A stretch of 7,425 nucleotides of DNA from positions 1-7,425 of the forward strand of contig JAJXVI010000105.1 of NCBI GenBank assembly GCA_021782195.1, written 5' to 3'. This stretch comes from a bacterium. Its GTDB lineage: Bacteria; Vulcanimicrobiota; Xenobia; RGZZ01. Positions 6,994 through 7,425 of the stretch are shown piece after piece. How positions within the stretch are numbered: the first letter of the stretch is position 1; every line of letters begins with the position of its first letter. The translations under genes and the position numbers were made by a program. The notes under the pieces were generated by a model. That model saw nothing but the letters and a program-made list of their open reading frames with translations. It did not search any database and was not told the origin of the DNA.

Positions 6994-7425
6994 CTATTTC
7001 CCCGCCGTCCCCTGTCGTGCTGCGTGCCCGTCGAAGTGCCTCTCCGCGTGATCCTCGGCGTGAACGACGCCCTGGCAGGCGCCCTGGCAGAGGTCCAGCG
7101 CACGGGACAGGTCGGCGATGAGGTCGTCCACCGCTTCCACCCCGATCGACAGGCGGACGGTGCCGGGCGAGACGTTGGCGCGACGCAGGGTGTTCTCGTC
7201 CACGTTCCAGTGCGAGGACATCACGGGGATGATGGCCAGCGACTCCACTCCGCCGAGACTGGCGGCCTTTTGAAACAGCGTGAGGCTGTCCACGAAGCGG
7301 CGGGCTTCGGGGAGACCGTCGAGGTCGAACGACACGAGGCAGCCCGTGCCTTCCAGCGTGGAGGCGAGTGCGTGATCGGGATGGGACGGCACCGACGGAT
7401 GCCAGACGCGGAGCACCTCGGGGCG
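6994..7425 (-). CDS. Cys/Met metabolism PLP-dependent enzyme, C-terminal part (5' end off window)
   Basis: The last 143 residues of a fold-type I PLP enzyme of the cystathionine gamma-synthase / cystathionine gamma-lyase / O-acylhomoserine sulfhydrylase family. The PLP lysine lies outside the window. Visible family features are RVWHPSVPSHPDHAL (6-20), the sheet segment LVSFDLDG (30-37), the SLGGVES block (56-62), SSHW (70-73) and TVRLSIGVEAVDDLIADLSRAL (89-110), whose Arg91 is the residue expected to bind the substrate carboxylate. Homologues normally stop near this last helix. This one continues 33 residues with CQGA/CQGV and a four-fold H-x-x-x ladder (see findings). The family member cannot be decided from this fragment. 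With ahcY it belongs to sulfur amino acid metabolism but is not co-transcribed with it. The codon at 7416 is an internal Val GTG, not a start. Confidence 0.9.
   Translation of the reverse strand, partial: RPEVLRVWHPSVPSHPDHALASTLEGTGCLVSFDLDGLPEARRFVDSLTLFQKAASLGGVESLAIIPVMSSHWNVDENTLRRANVSPGTVRLSIGVEAVDDLIADLSRALDLCQGACQGVVHAEDHAERHFDGHAARQGTAGK
7015..7089 (-). repeat. 12-bp coding repeats forming a Cys/His C-terminal tail
   Basis: Within the PLP-enzyme gene, codons for CQGA and CQGV form a 12-bp duplication (the 9-bp block GCCCTGGCA at 7069-7077 and 7081-7089 on the plus strand). Codons 7015-7062 form four 12-bp units reading HAED, HAER, HFDG, HAAR. The result is Cys113, Cys117, His122, His126, His130 and His134 in fragment numbering. 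Confidence 0.85.

Overview
The window comes from a high-GC bacterium (roughly two thirds G+C by eye, with strong G/C preference at third codon positions). Sec signal peptides, a Tat signal and a Spy/CpxP-like LTxxQ protein point to a Gram-negative cell envelope. The sequence does not fix the phylum.

Layout. Three minus-strand genes encode cytoplasmic housekeeping enzymes: ettA (1-1526, C-terminus off the left edge), ahcY (2541-3857), and the C-terminal part of a Cys/Met-metabolism PLP enzyme (6994-7425, N-terminus off the right edge). Three plus-strand genes alternate with or follow them, and all carry export signals: a small LTxxQ periplasmic protein (1732-2421), a secreted SUMF1/formylglycine-generating-enzyme-like protein (4154-5062), and a Tat-exported calcineurin-like phosphoesterase homologue (5463-6869). 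ettA and the LTxxQ gene are divergent, as are ahcY and the SUMF1-like gene. The LTxxQ gene converges on ahcY across a clear Rho-independent terminator, and the phosphoesterase gene converges on the PLP-enzyme gene across two tandem small hairpins. No tRNA, rRNA, CRISPR array or transposase gene is visible.

How the genes relate. ahcY (S-adenosylhomocysteine to homocysteine) and the PLP enzyme (cystathionine or homocysteine chemistry) belong to the same sulfur amino acid metabolism, but they are 3 kb apart and not an operon. The three exported proteins may share an envelope setting, but nothing shows that they act together.

Most unusual points. (1) A 59-bp, AT-rich, nearly perfect inverted repeat begins one base after the SUMF1-like stop codon, and its one wobble pair favours folding in plus-strand RNA. 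(2) The phosphoesterase homologue keeps only the C-terminal half of the metal-site motifs. (3) The PLP enzyme ends in a tail of 12-bp/4-residue repeats that makes a Cys pair and a His ladder (H every fourth residue). (4) The SUMF1-like protein has a CxxxxC pair spaced as in true FGE but out of register. (5) Several intergenic regions hold short GC-rich tandem duplications, some sharing a GGGACG core, and an approximately 23-bp block occurs on both sides of ahcY.
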